64,000 nt of DNA from Linderina pennispora (Eukaryota > Kickxellomycota > Kickxellomycetes > Kickxellales > Kickxellaceae): assembly GCF_002104995.1 (NCBI RefSeq), contig NW_024468267.1, positions 123,554-187,553 of the forward strand, given 5' to 3'. The notes beneath the pieces were generated by a model, which had not been told where the DNA came from, ran no database searches, and was given only the letters and a program-made list of their open reading frames with translations. This document shows, in pieces, positions 10,638-22,946 of this stretch (position 1 is the first letter of the stretch; each line of letters begins with the position of its first letter). A program made the translations under genes and the position numbers.

Positions 10638-13023
10638 CTATGCTACCTGCACTAGGACCACAGAGTCGTCGTCTATGGCCAGTGAGGACCGTTCAGATAT
10701 TTCACACATGTCACTGCATGCCAGCGTAGTGTTATTGCCGGCTGCCGAGCCCTGGTTACTACTGAGCGAGACGGTGGCCTGCTCAACGCGGTGGGGCACC
10801 AGCTTTATCTCAGAGACGCCTAGATTGATCAAAGTGCAGTGAGCCGGCAAGTTGGCTGCAGAGTCGCCCAGGGAAATATCGGGGCGGTGGAAGAGCTGGA
10901 CGGTAGTCTGCCAGTCCAAATTGACGCCAGTGGTTAAGCTGGTCGACCGCGGCGGTGCTTGAGAGTAGTCAGAGCAGAGAGATACATGGCTCTGAACATC
11001 TGAACTGGAGCCGGTGGATGAGCGCAGAGGGACAGCGGGATGTGAGACCGCCGAGGCATAGTACACATCGGGTAGACTGCCATCGGAGCCCGAAATGTCA
11101 AACACCTCGGAACCTGGTCCATCCTCAGATGATGACGATTCGATCTTGCGCTCCCTGATCTTTGACATTGTGTTGCGTCTCCAGCCCAGCCCGCTGGACT
11201 CGAGCATAGGCTCGTCCAGACCCTTCATCTCCGCACTCGACACGCTGGTAGTCTGGCTGGTGTCTGACGACTGGCAGCTGACGATATACTGCAGCTTGCC
11301 AACGATTTGGTTGACATCAATGCCTTCAGGAACAGCGAGCCTACCATACACCGGCTCGCTGGGCTCGATCCATGTAGGCTGGGGTCTTGGAACCTCGGGC
11401 CTAGAGAACTGGCTAGCAGCCAAGTGATCCAGACTGTAATCTTCGACAGCCATGCTCTCAGCAGCACTGCGTTCGCCATAAATCGATCTCGTGCTGCCTT
11501 GCGAAACACCCTGTTTCTTGACGATGGCCCTGCCAATACCGTGTACCGGAGTGGCAGCTGCAGATCGCATGTGCTCATTAAGACTGCTGAAATTGGTGGC
11601 ATCGCATGGTATTGCAGGCGCATCGCAGGGCTTGCGGCAGGCGGCATGGTGTTTTGAAGCCATATATCGATATTTTCGTCCACATAGTCCGTCGGCATAC
11701 GCACTTTAGACTGAGCAGAGTAGACCCGGGCGGTGGCTCGGGGAAGGCAGGCGTGCTATATCCTGTCGATGAAAAGGCGGATGGCGATGTCTGGTAAAGC
11801 TGGTCGGCATTGACAATCTTTGGTCGGCTGGACTGCACCACCACCGCATTAAGGTGGGCAATTTCTCTAACAAATGCCGAATGCTCTTCTTTCCTGTACT
11901 CGCTGTGTGTACGCATGCAAGATGTGCACCGCGGCGGCGGCACGACAATGGTGCTACTGCTATGCGGCCGGAGTGCCAACAGAGCCCCATCAAGCGAGCA
12001 GGTCGACTTGATCTTGACCTCGTCAAAGTCGTAGATACGCGCGCTACCTGCATCGCTCTCGTCATCCTCATTTTCGTCGTCGTCGTCATCATTGACAAGC
12101 CCGCTAGTATCGTCGGTAGTCTCGTGAAGACCATCAGCCTCCAGGCTCTTGCGCATACCGTCGATGCATGTCGTGCTGGCGCTGTATCGATCGAGGTTAT
12201 TGCTGGCGGCAAGAGGCTGTGATGCGAACACACTGACAACAGGCGGTAGCCCTATGCTGCTATCACTGCTGTGGATGGTCTTCAGCGGAATGTACTTTAC
12301 CCGTGCCGCGCTCTTCACATGCACTGGATCGGGCTTATACAGCGGCTGTACCCTGATGAGTCCAGGCAAGTACCCTGAGCTCTGGTATGCCAATGTGCTG
12401 CCACGGGTGGCCTCCAGCGAAGGCCGATTGGACGACGGCAATGGTGACAGGCTGCGTTCAACTGCATAGAGCTGTGAGCGGGGAACCAGCGTCGGTGTTG
12501 TGTGCATATGCTCTGGCAGGTACCACCGCTGAGTGGCACTAAAGGCATCGAGAGCCGATGTGACCCTGGTGACCTGCGACGTTTGTGACTCTTGTCCTGC
12601 AAACGGGAGCTGGTGCTGCCTTCCATCAACCAGCCGATTAATCCGCCTATACGTATACACCGAGCTGGCAGTGGCTCCAGTCAGTGATATGGCCCCAGTC
12701 ACTACATATACGGAGACAAGTACAGCGGTAGACGGGTGCGAAAACGTGAGGCCCAGGGCAGCTATTCCTACAGGCACAAGTGACACCACACATAAGACAA
12801 CAAACTGCAGAACGAGCTTGACGACAGTGCGGTCCTTCTGCATGTCTGCGTGTCTGCCAAGCGTGGTGGCGATGCTGTCTCTTGCTATTGGGTCTGCTGA
12901 GGGATATTGTCCAAACTCGGAATCAAACGAGGGTGTGATGTGCAAGGTGTCTGGGGATGATGCTGTGTAGAAATACGATGAAAAGGAGCTGAGAGCCCTC
13001 CGAAGGCGCACAATAGCAGACAT
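10638..13023 (-). CDS. Unrecognised two-helix membrane protein with long disordered tail (frameshifted)
   Basis: Not recognised. The start is taken at 13023 (MSAIVRLRRAL). About 85 residues in, two hydrophobic helices occur close together (VVKLVLQFVVLCVVSLVPVG and TAVLVSVYVVTGAISLTG), a hairpin-like membrane anchor. Then come more than 600 Ser/Thr/Pro-rich residues with an acidic run of Asp/Glu/Asn. Two one-base frame changes (near 11700 and 11600) separate three open stretches that read as one continuous low-complexity tail. The 3' end is 29 bases from the convergent RAM1 stop. It could be an organelle-contact or regulatory membrane protein, but nothing in the sequence says which. Confidence 0.6.
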
Positions 13024-13452
13024 CGTTTGTGTGTGTGCTTTGATGGTGGAATAGTAGGCGAAATATGCGTGGAGCAACCTACAAATGAATGAGGGTGGCT
13101 AAAGTGCGAATATTAGGTGATGCTTGGAAGGGAAAAGAAAAAGGCAGAGTGTGCTCGCATGGGTTGTATACCGCATTGACAAACAGGCGGCCCTTTTGCC
13201 CATGAGCGACGACATACACTGGCATTTATCGGTTTTACCGCGCAGCCCTGTGCCATTTACTAGCTGGACACATATATCAAAGCAGTTTCTTTTATAAGGC
13301 CGGGTGGGAATTCTCAACGGCGTCCTTTCGGGCAAGCTCTAAGCGTGGGACGAAGGCACAGCGCAACTGGCCAGCACCCGCTCCCCATCAGACGAAGCAC
13401 AAGACCTAGACTCCAGCAGTAACAAAACTTTCTTTATTGGCCCACGAAGCCG
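13024..13452. other. Intergenic
   Basis: Upstream region of the two-helix membrane protein and downstream of the histidine phosphatase. No coding or RNA feature seen. Confidence 0.5.
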
Positions 13453-14703
13453 CTATAAATTTAGCACCGAGCAAACTTTTGCAAGCTCGCATCCGACGTC
13501 ATTTCCAAATGCTGTGTGCAGGGTGGAAAGCGGGCAAAGGTAGCTTCCACCGCACTGCTGAAGCCTGATGGGCTGCTCATTGACAAGCATGCGCACTAAC
13601 AGCCGATGAGACAGGTCCTGATACAGCTCAAAGATGATGTTGGCCGAAAATGGCACCAGCAACGAGGTCTGGAATCCGCGCGCCCGGGCTTGACTCAGGG
13701 ACATGGCGCCAGTGACTGCCATGTCAGACGACCCCAGTGCGCTGTCAAGGTGCATCAGCGTGCTCAAAAACATGACGGTCTCTGCATGTCCAAATTTGAA
13801 GATGGCTAGCGCGCTCCCATGCTCAAGCTCATCAAGGATTTCCGAGACAAGGCTGCAGGCAATATGTCTGTTGATATCAGCTCCATCTGGCCCATATACG
13901 CGACTATATTTGATGTCGTTGCGCAGTTCAAGCCAAAAGGACATAGGCTCATCAATCAGCGAGCACCACTTACCGTGGTTGCCATACAGTGCGAGGTCGT
14001 AGCCGCAAAGCAAGTACAGCGTGGCGATGTCGCCCATGGGCAATAGTGCGCCAAGCTTTTGTTCAAGGCGCGATTGTATGCGGGCTGCGTGGAGTGAGTC
14101 AAAAATAGCCACCTGGCTGCTGATGTCAGCTGACATTTTCTGCTTGTAATGGCTCCACAGTGGACAGTTGTACTTCATAGCTAGCGTTGTGTCGTTAGCG
14201 CGCGGGATTACGTTCAGGTGACTGGAAAGGTCAAGCGCCGACATGAACGCCATGGCCGAGTCGATGGATCTAGCAGACTCGGAGCTCTGAAATCCAATGG
14301 CTGTGGTGGCGGTGGTGTTCAGCAGGTCACGGTAGCGCTTTAGCGCACGCTGACCCAGTCGGTGCATGTCGGTGTGGCCGGTGCTAGCCAGCTTGCCAGC
14401 ATTCTGGTCGTCAATAAGATCGGGCGGCATCCAGTGTGCCGGAACTTGTATTTTGCCTAGTAATTTCCGGATTCTCGCCATGTCGTTGAGCATTGGATAC
14501 CGTGTTCCGTGCCGGCTTACGTACTGGACTTTGACCAGCGTCACATCTGATGGCAGAGTAAGTTGTTCTGATGCATGATGGGGATACGATGTCTTTGTGC
14601 TCAAATGCAACTTGCCCCTGTACTGCCGCTCATCGCTTGACCTGTGAACTGTATACACAGCTGCTATGAGGCAGAGTGTCAAGATACCATAAAGTTTAGA
14701 CAT
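13453..14703 (-). CDS. Histidine acid phosphatase, MINPP/phytase type
   Basis: 416-aa branch-2 histidine phosphatase. The catalytic RHGTRYP motif is at residues 64-70, with His65 the predicted phosphohistidine acceptor. The proton-donor HAE motif (KFGHAETVMFL) comes late. An N-terminal hydrophobic segment (about 3-18) is a signal peptide or anchor, placing the enzyme in the secretory pathway. The family removes phosphates from inositol polyphosphates, including phytate. HAE rather than HD favours multiple inositol polyphosphate phosphatase over classic acid phosphatases. Frame intact. Exact substrate is inference. Confidence 0.85.
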   Translation of the reverse strand: MSKLYGILTLCLIAAVYTVHRSSDERQYRGKLHLSTKTSYPHHASEQLTLPSDVTLVKVQYVSRHGTRYPMLNDMARIRKLLGKIQVPAHWMPPDLIDDQNAGKLASTGHTDMHRLGQRALKRYRDLLNTTATTAIGFQSSESARSIDSAMAFMSALDLSSHLNVIPRANDTTLAMKYNCPLWSHYKQKMSADISSQVAIFDSLHAARIQSRLEQKLGALLPMGDIATLYLLCGYDLALYGNHGKWCSLIDEPMSFWLELRNDIKYSRVYGPDGADINRHIACSLVSEILDELEHGSALAIFKFGHAETVMFLSTLMHLDSALGSSDMAVTGAMSLSQARARGFQTSLLVPFSANIIFELYQDLSHRLLVRMLVNEQPIRLQQCGGSYLCPLSTLHTAFGNDVGCELAKVCSVLNL

Positions 14704-14844
14704 GTTGAGAATGCGAACAGTAGTGGCTTTTTTGTCTCTGAGCGCGCATTGTGCGCATTTCCTGGATGATTCTCAGAAGTGTGTGTAATGGGCCGTCAAT
14801 ATCCAGACATTGAAATAATACGAACACGAATACGAGAAACACAT

Positions 14845-15714
14845 TTAAACCACCGAGTATCCACCACGGCGGCGGCCGCTGACGATATCCCAGATGTGCT
14901 GCGAAAAGTCCATAACCAAGTACGGGAACTCACGCCAGAACGCCAGGTTCGGGACAAGATCCAGGCCGGTAGCGTGGACTACAAAGAAGTTGTAGAGCAG
15001 GCCAAGCACAAAGTAGAAGACGAAGCCGACGAAGAGGAACGAGAAGACAGTGGAAAAGAAGCCGCGGCCGCTGACCTTGTCGTCGCCCTTGTCGTCTTCA
15101 GGCTTCTTGTCCTTCTCTCCATCCGAGCCCTTGTTGCCGTCGCCGCTATCGCCCAGAGCGCAGGCAGCAGGGACTCTCCACTCGAGCTCCAGCTCGCCAT
15201 CCTCGAACTTTTTGACAACGGGCAGCTCGTCGTTTTTCTTATCCTTGTCGCAAATAAACTTGATGTCTGTCTTCCACTCAACCTTGTCAACAGAAATGCC
15301 CTGCATCTTCCAGTGGAACTCCTTCGGCTTGTCGTCCCCTGATGTCTTGGCCTCAATCTTGGGCTCCCGGTCTGACTTTGGGCCACCCGCGACAGCATTG
15401 ACTTCGGTGACCCGGTTGGCTTCCTTGCCCTTGTAGTTGGTCACCGATCGGCACACCCAGGAGTCGGCTGGACACCGGTCGATTTCAGGAACGCTGTCGC
15501 CGTCACCCTTAATCGCGCTGCAGGGGTTCAGCGTATACTTTGTCCCGGTAATAGTCGGCGGAGTTGTGGCATTGCTCACCAGCGTCACATCACGCGCCAG
15601 TGCACTCAAATCATAAGCGTGCCCGGCAATTTTCAACGTTTTGCAGTCAAAAGCCGCGGAGGCGGCGCTCAACGAGGCCATTAAAAGGGCAAATGTGCGC
15701 AGCGAGGGCTTCAT
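14845..15714 (-). CDS. ATG27: Atg27-like type I membrane protein with MRH domain
   Basis: 289 aa. A signal peptide (MKPSLRTFALLMASLSAASA) leads to a Cys-containing mannose-6-phosphate-receptor-homology lumenal domain. Then come an acidic and lysine-rich linker and one transmembrane helix (about 218-240, FFSTVFSFLFVGFVFYFVLG). The short cytosolic tail ends GGYSVV, a tyrosine sorting signal like that of yeast Atg27. Atg27 cycles between Golgi, endosome and vacuole and supports Atg9 transport. The start at 15714 is chosen because it directly opens the signal peptide; an in-frame ATG 19 codons upstream would bury it. Intact single exon. Confidence 0.85.
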   Translation of the reverse strand: MKPSLRTFALLMASLSAASAAFDCKTLKIAGHAYDLSALARDVTLVSNATTPPTITGTKYTLNPCSAIKGDGDSVPEIDRCPADSWVCRSVTNYKGKEANRVTEVNAVAGGPKSDREPKIEAKTSGDDKPKEFHWKMQGISVDKVEWKTDIKFICDKDKKNDELPVVKKFEDGELELEWRVPAACALGDSGDGNKGSDGEKDKKPEDDKGDDKVSGRGFFSTVFSFLFVGFVFYFVLGLLYNFFVVHATGLDLVPNLAFWREFPYLVMDFSQHIWDIVSGRRRGGYSVV

Positions 15715-15911
15715 TTTCTTCAGAGCGAAACTATTAAAGAGAGAAAGAGGGAGAACAGGAAATGCAGGCAATTGGGAAAGAAAACAATTTTTCTAGTGCC
15801 CTCATGGCCAAATGGGGAAGAATCGATGACGAAAGGCGTCGCGTTTTTTGCTTTCCCTCTCTCCCACTCTCTATCTTTTTTTTCTCATACTTTTCCTATA
15901 GATTGCGTTCA

Positions 15912-18900
15912 ATGCCAGACAATCTCGACGGCGTACGCGAGTCCAACTCCCCCGTGCCCACCCCATATGACAGTCACGACGACAACGAGGCATGCCAAGA
16001 GCCACCTCCCGCTGACAAGGAAGCTGGCCAGCACAGCAACAAGCATCATGCGACCGCGCTGACGCCAATGGCCACCAGCAGTTTTGAGACCGACCTGTCA
16101 TCGCCGCTTAGAAACCGCAACGAAGACCGCTCTGGAGGTAAAGTACTCGATGCATACAACCCAGCGCATATCGAAGACGGCTTTGCTGAGAGCATACATT
16201 GGCGCACGTAGTATACAAGAGCGATCCAAAGTATCAAAAGTACGTGCAGTTGGTCGAACGTAACCTGCAGTCATTCGACTATGTCAGCGAGTGGGCCGAC
16301 GTCACAGCTTTTCTTACAAAACTGAGCCGTGCACTCGAAATCTACCAAAAGTTCGCCATCGTGCCGCACAAGGAAACGGTGGCCAAGCGCCTGGCACAGT
16401 GCCTGAACCCGGCTCTGCCAACGGGTGTGCACCAAAAGGCACTGGCGCTATACGCCCAGATCTTCAAGCAGATTGGGCCACAGCAGCTGGTTGTTGATTT
16501 GCCATTGTACTCGTACGGCCTGTTTCCCTTCATGCGCAATGCATCAATGAAGGCGAAGCCGCAGCTGATCGAGATCTTCGAGCAGTTCTTCATCCCGCTG
16601 GGCGCCAGCCTGCGCGCATGCATGAAGAGCTTCACCATGGGGCTGCTGCCTGGCCTGGAGGAAGGCTCGAAGGACGTGTTTGACCGTGTGATGAAGCTGC
16701 TCGACAAACTCAGGGACACAGTGGACCCGGCGTTCTTCTTCCCCACCATGTTCCTGATCATGATCACAAACGCAGAGCAGCGTGAGAGTGCATTGAAGTA
16801 CCTGGCCCAGCGTCTACCGGTGTTTTCACAGCAGGAGGACCTGGATCAGATTGCAGGCGAGGATTCGTCTCTGATGGTGCGCGCGCTGGCTGCAACCTTA
16901 TCGGATTCCAAGACCCTGGTGCTGCGTGCCGCTCTGGATCTGGTCATGACTCGCCTACCGCTCAGGACGAATGTGCTGGGGGATAAGGACTTGGCACTGC
17001 TGATGAAGCATGCGTCGGAGGTCGTTTTGAAAAAGGACATGTCGCTAAACCGCCGCCTGTACACGTGGCTTCTAGGCCAGGGCGAGACTGAGGCCGAGCA
17101 GTCAGCGTACTTTGCAGAATACTCGCAAGGCGCTCTGACAAACGCCCTTCTGGGTTCATTTGCCGCATTGAGCTCCAACCCCGACCAGCAGCACACGGTC
17201 CTCAGAGTCCTGATCGGGCTGATCGATAGACCTGACATCTCGCAGCCCATTCTCGATGCAATCTTCATCCCTCTTTTGCGCCTGCTCCTTTCAGAGCGGG
17301 ATGCGGCTACGGAGAAAGCGTTGCCAGCAAGGCTGGCCAGCGTGTCACGCATGTTTATGGAAATGCTCGATCCAATCTTTGTCTGGTCTCAAATCATCAG
17401 CCAGCTGGTTGGACCAGTGGTTGGATCCGGTGCCCCGCTCAGCATAGAGACGATGACGCGCTCCCTGCAACTCCTGTTGTTCTTTGTGCAGACATTTGAT
17501 CTTGACGACGACGCTACGCTACATGTCCACTTGCCTATGGCCCTGCTGACGGTGCTGGCAACCCTGCAGCGCGTATTGGATCTCGATGAGGTTCGGAGAA
17601 GCCCGCAGATCGCCTGCTACTTTACACGCATCACCATTGACATTTTCACGCGTATCCCCAAAGCAGCCTTTTCCGCCAGCGAAGACGACTCTGCCAAGGC
17701 TGTCCCGGTGGAGCAGCTATTCGATACTACACGTATGTTTTACCGCATCCGCAAGCCTGAGGATCCCGAGGAAGTCGACGCTGTCCAGATTGACAAGTCT
17801 GCAGCAGAGGTTGTACGCGGTTCGGGACTGCTGATATCGATAATCCGCCTGAGCAAAAGCATTGTGGCCAAGCTCGGCAGCCAGGCTGTTGCAGAATCTG
17901 CGGGCACCTGCCTGTTCCTGACCATGGCGCTGGAGGACACCTGCCACATCATGCGCACTGCCGCTACATACTCGCACAGCCTGCTGAATGACCCGACGCT
18001 GGCCAAAATGCGAGCTACCGCTTCCCAAGCAAGTGGACAGCGAACACCCGGATGCCTGGGTGCCGGTGCTGATTTCAACCTTCGCTATATCCAGTCAGTT
18101 CCGTACCATGGACGTTGCATTAAGCACATTGCTGGATTTTGCCGACCACAAATCCTTGCCCGTCAGTACTCTGGCTGATCCGTCAACGCTGCATCCGTTT
18201 GTTGAGAAGCTGTGGAACTCGTTGAAGCCCGAGAACATGCCAAATCATTTCCGTGCCTCGCAGCTTCTGTACCAGCTGCGCAAGCAGGTGGATGCACGTG
18301 GAGTCGAGCGGCAGCTGGCTGGGTTGCTAGGGGCTACCAGCTTGGAGGACAACGAGTATTCAGACGAGCTCTCACGTTATTCTGTGTTCTGGTACAATCT
18401 GCGCATGATTCAGCGCGAGGTCGATGACTACGACCCTCTGACATTTGCCAGGCTGCTGCTTCTGGTGTTGGATAATGCAACGGCTACCGGGGATTCCATG
18501 ACCGATTTGCAGCGGCATATGGCGTCCAAGGCATGGATTGATGCGTCGTCGCTGGAGTGGGAGCATATTCTGGAAACACTTGTGTACCTTCTTTTGCTGA
18601 GTGTTCGTACACACAAGCACCGGTACCAGACCACGCTATCAATGGGAAACACGTCGGTGCGCCAGGAGTATACACGAGAATTCGATTACGGCCGGATCAA
18701 CTATTACATCGACACTATCCAGCGGTACCTGGCATGTGCTGGCGACAGTGTCGTTCGGCAGATGGCGGCTACTGTGCCAAAGAACCCCAAGTGTCACTGA
18801 CGAGTGCGAAGCATTTTCAGACAAGACTGCAACATGGATGCAGCTACTTTGTGCAGCTGTTGCTGAATTCGCCTTGACCGACGCCCCTGCCTCTGGCGTA

Positions 18901-21900
18901 GCGACTAGCACGCGCCATGCAGTTGAGGTGACGAAGGACCAAAGCCGCCAGACTGGTTGGCTTATCTGGTTTCCCGACCCTCAGTAGCCTGGCCTGCCCA
19001 ATTCATTGCTAGCCTTCAAAGCCGTGTAATTGACACGCTGCTCTTCTGTATACTTCACCGCCGCCCGTCGATCCAGCCACCACTGCTGGAGCTGCTGGTG
19101 TCACTGATCCAGGCACCTGTGACCGCTAGATCCGAGCAGACAATTGTATCTGCTGCTGCCAGCAGCCAGGAGCGAGCTGGGCTCGGTGGTGTTTCGGACT
19201 CTCCCCTGTTTGCGCGTTCTGGTTCTGGCTGCGCTGACGTTGCAGCTGGATGTCGCCGCGCTGCGCAAGTGGGTCAGTGTGATTACCACCTGCTTGCCAT
19301 ATATCCAGGAGCAGATTTCAGCAGTCTCCCCGGCGAACCGCAACGACGATTTGGATCCTATGACCACGCTGGTGGTCCCATGTGTGCAGTCCTTGCGCCT
19401 GCTTCTATCGCAATGTGCCGAGTATTTTGCGCGCTCCAACGGATTGCAGCACGAACAGCATCTGTCGGTCAAACACCAACTGTCCAAGCGCATTCTGCCA
19501 CTGTTTGCCATCCCAACTGCCTCGGAATCACTGGTCAAGGACGATGGTGACCATACCAAACCGAACTATGAATATCGATGTACTGGTGACCTTATTGGAC
19601 GCATTCGAGCTGTTTTTGACGCTGGCGCTGAAGAATGCCGACCGAGTTCCGGTTTCAGCCAGCGTGCCCCCGCGACCCAGCTCAAGAGCCAGCGTGTCGA
19701 GCGTCGACAGTAGCGGCTCTGCGATTGGATCCATTCCGATTCTGAAATTTGTTTCGAGCATCTTCACCCTTGATGGCGAAACTGAGGACAGTGCTCCAGA
19801 AGCCACCGCTGAGACATCTACTACGAATGCCAACAGCGATTCAGAATCCGACAGTTTTTGTCTAGTATCAATTCTGGCCGGTCATTCGCCAGGTCTGGGA
19901 TGCCTTTGATTTCAACCTGCCACGCAAGGCACCAATTAGCGACCAACAAGTACTGGACGACTTTGGGCTGCAGGACGCTGCTGTGCGCAGCGGCTCTATC
20001 CATATGCAAGCAGGCAGTGCATTCGCGAATCACACGGATCCTCGAGAGCGCTGTTGCTGTACAGCAGGCAGAAGTCACCGAAGCTGCTGCTGCGCTGTGG
20101 ATTCGTGATAACCCGTCGTGGATCAGTAACCTGACAGGTCTCTATTCGGGGCAATGCTTCCGGTCGTCGCCGCCGGCAATCGTCTGTATCGTCGTTCCAG
20201 TCGCCCATGAGCCCGGTGTCGTCGACCCACCGTGAAATTGAAACCGCTTCTGTAAAGTGGCGTCAAACCTGATTCTGCGTGGGTCTGGCGAACTACTGAT
20301 CTGTTTGAGAGTGTACCGGGACGCACGCCTACAGCAATTCTCCTTACGCTGCTCAACAGCCTTGCATATACGGTGCGCATGATTTGAGTCCAACCTCAGC
20401 TAGCACACCGTCACCCATGTCGACTACCACTGGCAGTGTGGTCAACGAACGCCCCCACATGCGATTCTCGGGTATGGAGGATCGTTGCTCTGGCACGTTT
20501 CATCGAGCTATATACGCGGCACAGAATCACAGCGCGTACAAGCAATCCGCTGATCCCGCACGTCAACTCGATGCTGCGCGAGTACAATAACAACGCGCAG
20601 CAGTTCAAGCTAATCCTGCCATTTGTTCTTCGCATGTTCACCGAGCTATGCGAGCGTATTGCAAGCAACTCGCAGACACAGGATGCGACGCAAAAGGCAT
20701 ATTCGCGCGAGCTTTACGAGCTGTATGCGAAAATGGTCGACAACTGCATTTTGATCTCGGGTCGCTCGTTCGATCAGACCACGTGGCTGAGGCGCACCAA
20801 CGCAGATACAAATTCCCAGGTTGAGCTGGTGGTCCGCACTGACGCGTCAAACACTCCCACTGACGATGTGCGTGTGGTCTCAGAGGCCGACGTCATTGAG
20901 CAGATCTTGACGTACATCAGCCAATCGGTCATTCCGCAGTTTGCACTGCTGGTTCCCGACTATGAGCGCCAGGTTAACATTGCTACCAATCTGATGCACT
21001 ATGCGGTAACACCGGCGCTGAAATCACACATGACTGGTGGGTTTAGCGGACCGGCACAGACCCTGACGTCGCGGTCTAAACACTTTTCATTGATCATTGA
21101 CTGCCTGACCGCCCTAAGCCATCCAGGCGTCGCTGATGAAGGTGTGGCGCCGCGAGGTGTGGGATTTCTTTTGCGACGGAAAATTCTTCCCCAGCTCGAC
21201 CGCTGCCGACCTTGTTACGATGGCACCCGATCTTATGCCCTGGTGGCGCCACCTGGTCAAGACCCTGCTGGCTTCTGAGAAGGACAAGTTTGCTGAGGTG
21301 CTCGCTAAGGTTACGTCGACCTCATCTGGACCGGCACTGTTTGCGAACCGTGAGCACGAGGCATTGTTGCGCTCGCTTTCTGTGCGTAGGCTAAGCTTCT
21401 CTGTGTGGGCGGGCACAGTTAACCAATATTTGCCGACGCTGCCACAGATCCAGGAAAAGCTAGTGGATATCCTGAAAAACAACCCACATCCAGCGGTCCA
21501 GATCGAGGTGTTCCTGTGCCTGCGTGTTCTCTTGTGCCGTGTATCGAGCCACCACATGTCGAACTTTTGGCCAATGCTGCTTACCGAGCTTATGCGGCTG
21601 TGTCTGCAGCAACTGAGGCGCGAAGGGCAGCGAAGAGATCGACCAAGCCAACCTCTTTTTGGCTGCATGCAAGTTCCTGGACCTGCTGCTTTATCCTGGG
21701 CACCGACGATTTCTTGGTACACCAGTGGATCTTTATCACCGACACTATCGACGCTCTCTACGGGTCCCGCAGCGCCTCGTACGCCTTGCTGGACCAGCTC
21801 AGCACACGCCTCTTGTCGATGCCGACCAGACATGGAATCCGTCGCGCCCATGTCTCGGTTGGCCTGGATAATGGCACTTATCCTGCTCTGTTGATAACCG

Positions 21901-22259
21901 ACTCTGATGATCCAACCAACCTGGTCTACCAGCAGATGTCGAGGCGTGGTGAGGAAATTGCTGGAGAGCTCAGTATGAGCGAGGGAAGCCTGCAGTCACT
22001 TGGTACCCGCCCGTTGAAGCGCCCGATCATTAGGGTACGGTCGGTCACATCCATTCGCGAGCTCGACGCGTTTGTACACAACGCGTCTGTGCAGGCGTAT
22101 CAGACCGCATATACAATGGCGGAACCAGACATGCAGTTCATTGAGGCATTGCTGGTCAGCGATCTCATGTACTTCGACTTTGGCTCTGTTCCTTCGAGCA
22201 ATATCTACCAGCAGCAACAACCCACGGCTGGGACTCAAATCCCATCTTCGGAGTTTTAG
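15912..22259 (+). CDS. DOP1: Dop1/Dopey family trafficking protein (many frameshifts)
   Basis: Very large protein (about 2,100 aa) acting with Mon2 and a flippase in endosome-Golgi traffic. A roughly 98-residue disordered N-terminus (ATG at 15912) precedes the Dopey N-terminal domain: YKSDPKYQKYVQLVERNLQS, LNPALPTGVHQKALALYAQI, then FFFPTMFLIMI. Downstream Dopey segments appear in order to the stop at 22257-22259. The frame changes about 11 times (near 16200, 18020, 18785, 18960, 19170, 19550, 19870, 20045, 20420, 21135 and 21640), mostly with no GT-AG segment to explain it. Near 18020 one extra base separates two perfectly family-like halves. I interpret this as sequencing or assembly indels; a decayed gene is the alternative but the codons look constrained. 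Confidence 0.88.
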
Positions 22260-22370
22260 ATTTAGCATAATGCTCGTGGTCCATAATTTGCACAAAAGCA
22301 TGACTGTTCAAACATCTAAGCGAATCGTATGGTTGCCATGCTGATGCTTTGTATATTTCGACTTTTCACC

Positions 22371-22946
22371 ATGATAGACAAAGCGCAGAAAGGATCTCGC
22401 CGTGCTGTAGCTAAATACTACTGGGATGAATCCACACTTAACCAACGTCGCCGGATACGGCTCCAGCAGCTGGAGCGTGAAAACTACAGTGCCTTGCCAG
22501 AATTTGACAATAAAACAATATCGGTTGACAGCAGCAGCATCGCCAGAAGCGAGAAGAAAGTGGGCCGACCTCGTACAGCTGCTAGCCAGACTGCATCCCA
22601 AGTTAAGCCCGGCAGTAGCTCGACTATCGTGATCGGTGCCGCCGACGAAGGATCAAAGCGCGTCCACCGCAAGCAGACACAAAAGATCATCCAGTTCAAG
22701 CGCACATTTGCTGATATTCTTGCGCAAGAGACTGAAGGCGGAGGCGGAGGCAACACACTGCATTATTTGTCGTGCTTGTCAACACCGCTGCGGTGCCAGC
22801 AAGGCGGATCTCCAGTCATCCGCCCCTTTTGCTCTGTGTGCGGCTATCGTGGGCTCTATGTCTGTGTCGAATGTGGAATGCGGTATTGCTCACTTACGTG
22901 TAAATCGACTCATGCGGATACCCGCTGCCTAAAACATGTCACTTGA
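22371..22946 (+). CDS. VPS71: HIT zinc-finger protein, ZNHIT1/Vps71 (SWR1 complex)
   Basis: 191 aa. The C-terminal HIT zinc finger (about residues 153-191) has the paired Cys spacing FCSVCGYRGLYVCVECG then RYCSLTCKSTHADTRCLKHV, close to human ZNHIT1. The basic N-terminal half (QRRRIRLQQLERENY, then FADIL) is also typical. Vps71/Swc6 is a subunit of the SWR1 remodeller that deposits H2A.Z. The ATG at 22371 is preferred; an upstream in-frame ATG adds only 14 hydrophobic residues overlapping the DOP1 3' flank. The gene lies 111 bases after the DOP1 stop on the same strand and is intact. Confidence 0.9.
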   Translation: MIDKAQKGSRRAVAKYYWDESTLNQRRRIRLQQLERENYSALPEFDNKTISVDSSSIARSEKKVGRPRTAASQTASQVKPGSSSTIVIGAADEGSKRVHRKQTQKIIQFKRTFADILAQETEGGGGGNTLHYLSCLSTPLRCQQGGSPVIRPFCSVCGYRGLYVCVECGMRYCSLTCKSTHADTRCLKHVT

